Positions 42,292-42,387 of a DNA stretch of 42,387 nt are shown here, one piece after another. This DNA is from an uncultured Bacteroidia bacterium (GTDB lineage Bacteria > Bacteroidota > Bacteroidia > Bacteroidales > Prolixibacteraceae). The stretch's first letter is position 1, and every line of letters starts with the position of its first letter. Below the pieces are notes generated by a model that had not been told where the DNA came from, searched no databases, and saw nothing but the letters and a program-made list of their open reading frames with translations. The DNA lies in contig CAIVCR010000097.1 of assembly GCA_903904515.1 (NCBI GenBank), positions 1-42,387 on the forward strand, given 5' to 3'. The translations under genes were made by a program, and so were the position numbers.

Positions 42292-42387
42292 ATGTATACC
42301 ACATACGTTTTATATTCGCCCAAATTCAATAAAATTTATATTGGATTCTCTTCAGAACTAACAAATCGTTTGATGGCTCATAACGAT
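42292..42387 (+). CDS. GIY-YIG nuclease family protein, 5' part only
   Basis: The frame starts at ATG 42292 and runs off the window; 32 codons are visible. YVLYSPKFNKIYIGFSSEL followed by RLMAHND is the start of a small single-domain GIY-YIG protein (YhbQ/UPF0213-like), with the GIY and YIG positions as YVLY and YIGF. It begins 20 nt after the tRNA-Val. Small proteins of this family are common and often of unknown role; function not assigned. Confidence 0.8.
   Translation, partial: MYTTYVLYSPKFNKIYIGFSSELTNRLMAHND

Noticed and set aside
1-42387. Insertion sequences, prophage or integrase genes
   Set aside because: No transposase, integrase or phage gene is recognisable; repeats here are intragenic or short intergenic ones.

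Overview
The window reads as a stretch of a Bacteroidota chromosome, most likely from the Bacteroidales/Marinilabiliales side. The evidence is TAnnTTTG-type promoter boxes, a Bacteroidota-style division cluster, a type IX secretion (T9SS) sorting tail, DUF4402 and DUF5020 proteins, a glycine-lipid acyltransferase pair, and typical Bacteroidota intergenic repeats. Placement below phylum is inference.

Left part (211-16860, all minus strand): an almost uninterrupted division and cell wall (dcw) cluster. In transcription order it is mraZ, rsmH, ftsL-like, ftsI (PASTA-containing PBP), murE, mraY, murD, ftsW, murG, murC, ftsQ, ftsA and two tandem ftsZ genes. Genes mostly abut or overlap. The one sizeable internal gap (8770-8910) holds a heptamer repeat. 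murF and ddl are absent. The ftsZ copies both keep GTPase motifs but have different C-terminal tails.

Middle part (17235-21663): a probable glycine-lipid O-acyltransferase/N-acyltransferase pair (GlsA/GlsB-like), a 102-bp tandem repeat, pdxH, an SRAP/HMCES-type DNA-protein crosslink protein, and a DUF559 nuclease-like protein.

Surface-structure region (21975-37861, plus strand): three separately spaced DUF4402 pilin-like proteins, a PapD-like chaperone, a ~2,825-residue repeat adhesin with a T9SS sorting domain, a fourth DUF4402 protein, and an usher-like outer-membrane protein ending in a SPOR (peptidoglycan-binding) domain. It looks like a chaperone-usher-type fimbrial locus combined with a T9SS-exported adhesin. 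This is the best candidate for an under-described system here.

Right part (38014-42387): an orphan NtrC-type response regulator (minus), a DUF5020 outer-membrane channel-like protein plus AzgA-type purine permease pair, then an unusual array. Three truncated copies of tRNA-Val carry 16-nt palindromes in place of two tRNA segments, and they lie directly upstream of the intact tRNA-Val(GAC). The window ends inside a GIY-YIG nuclease gene.
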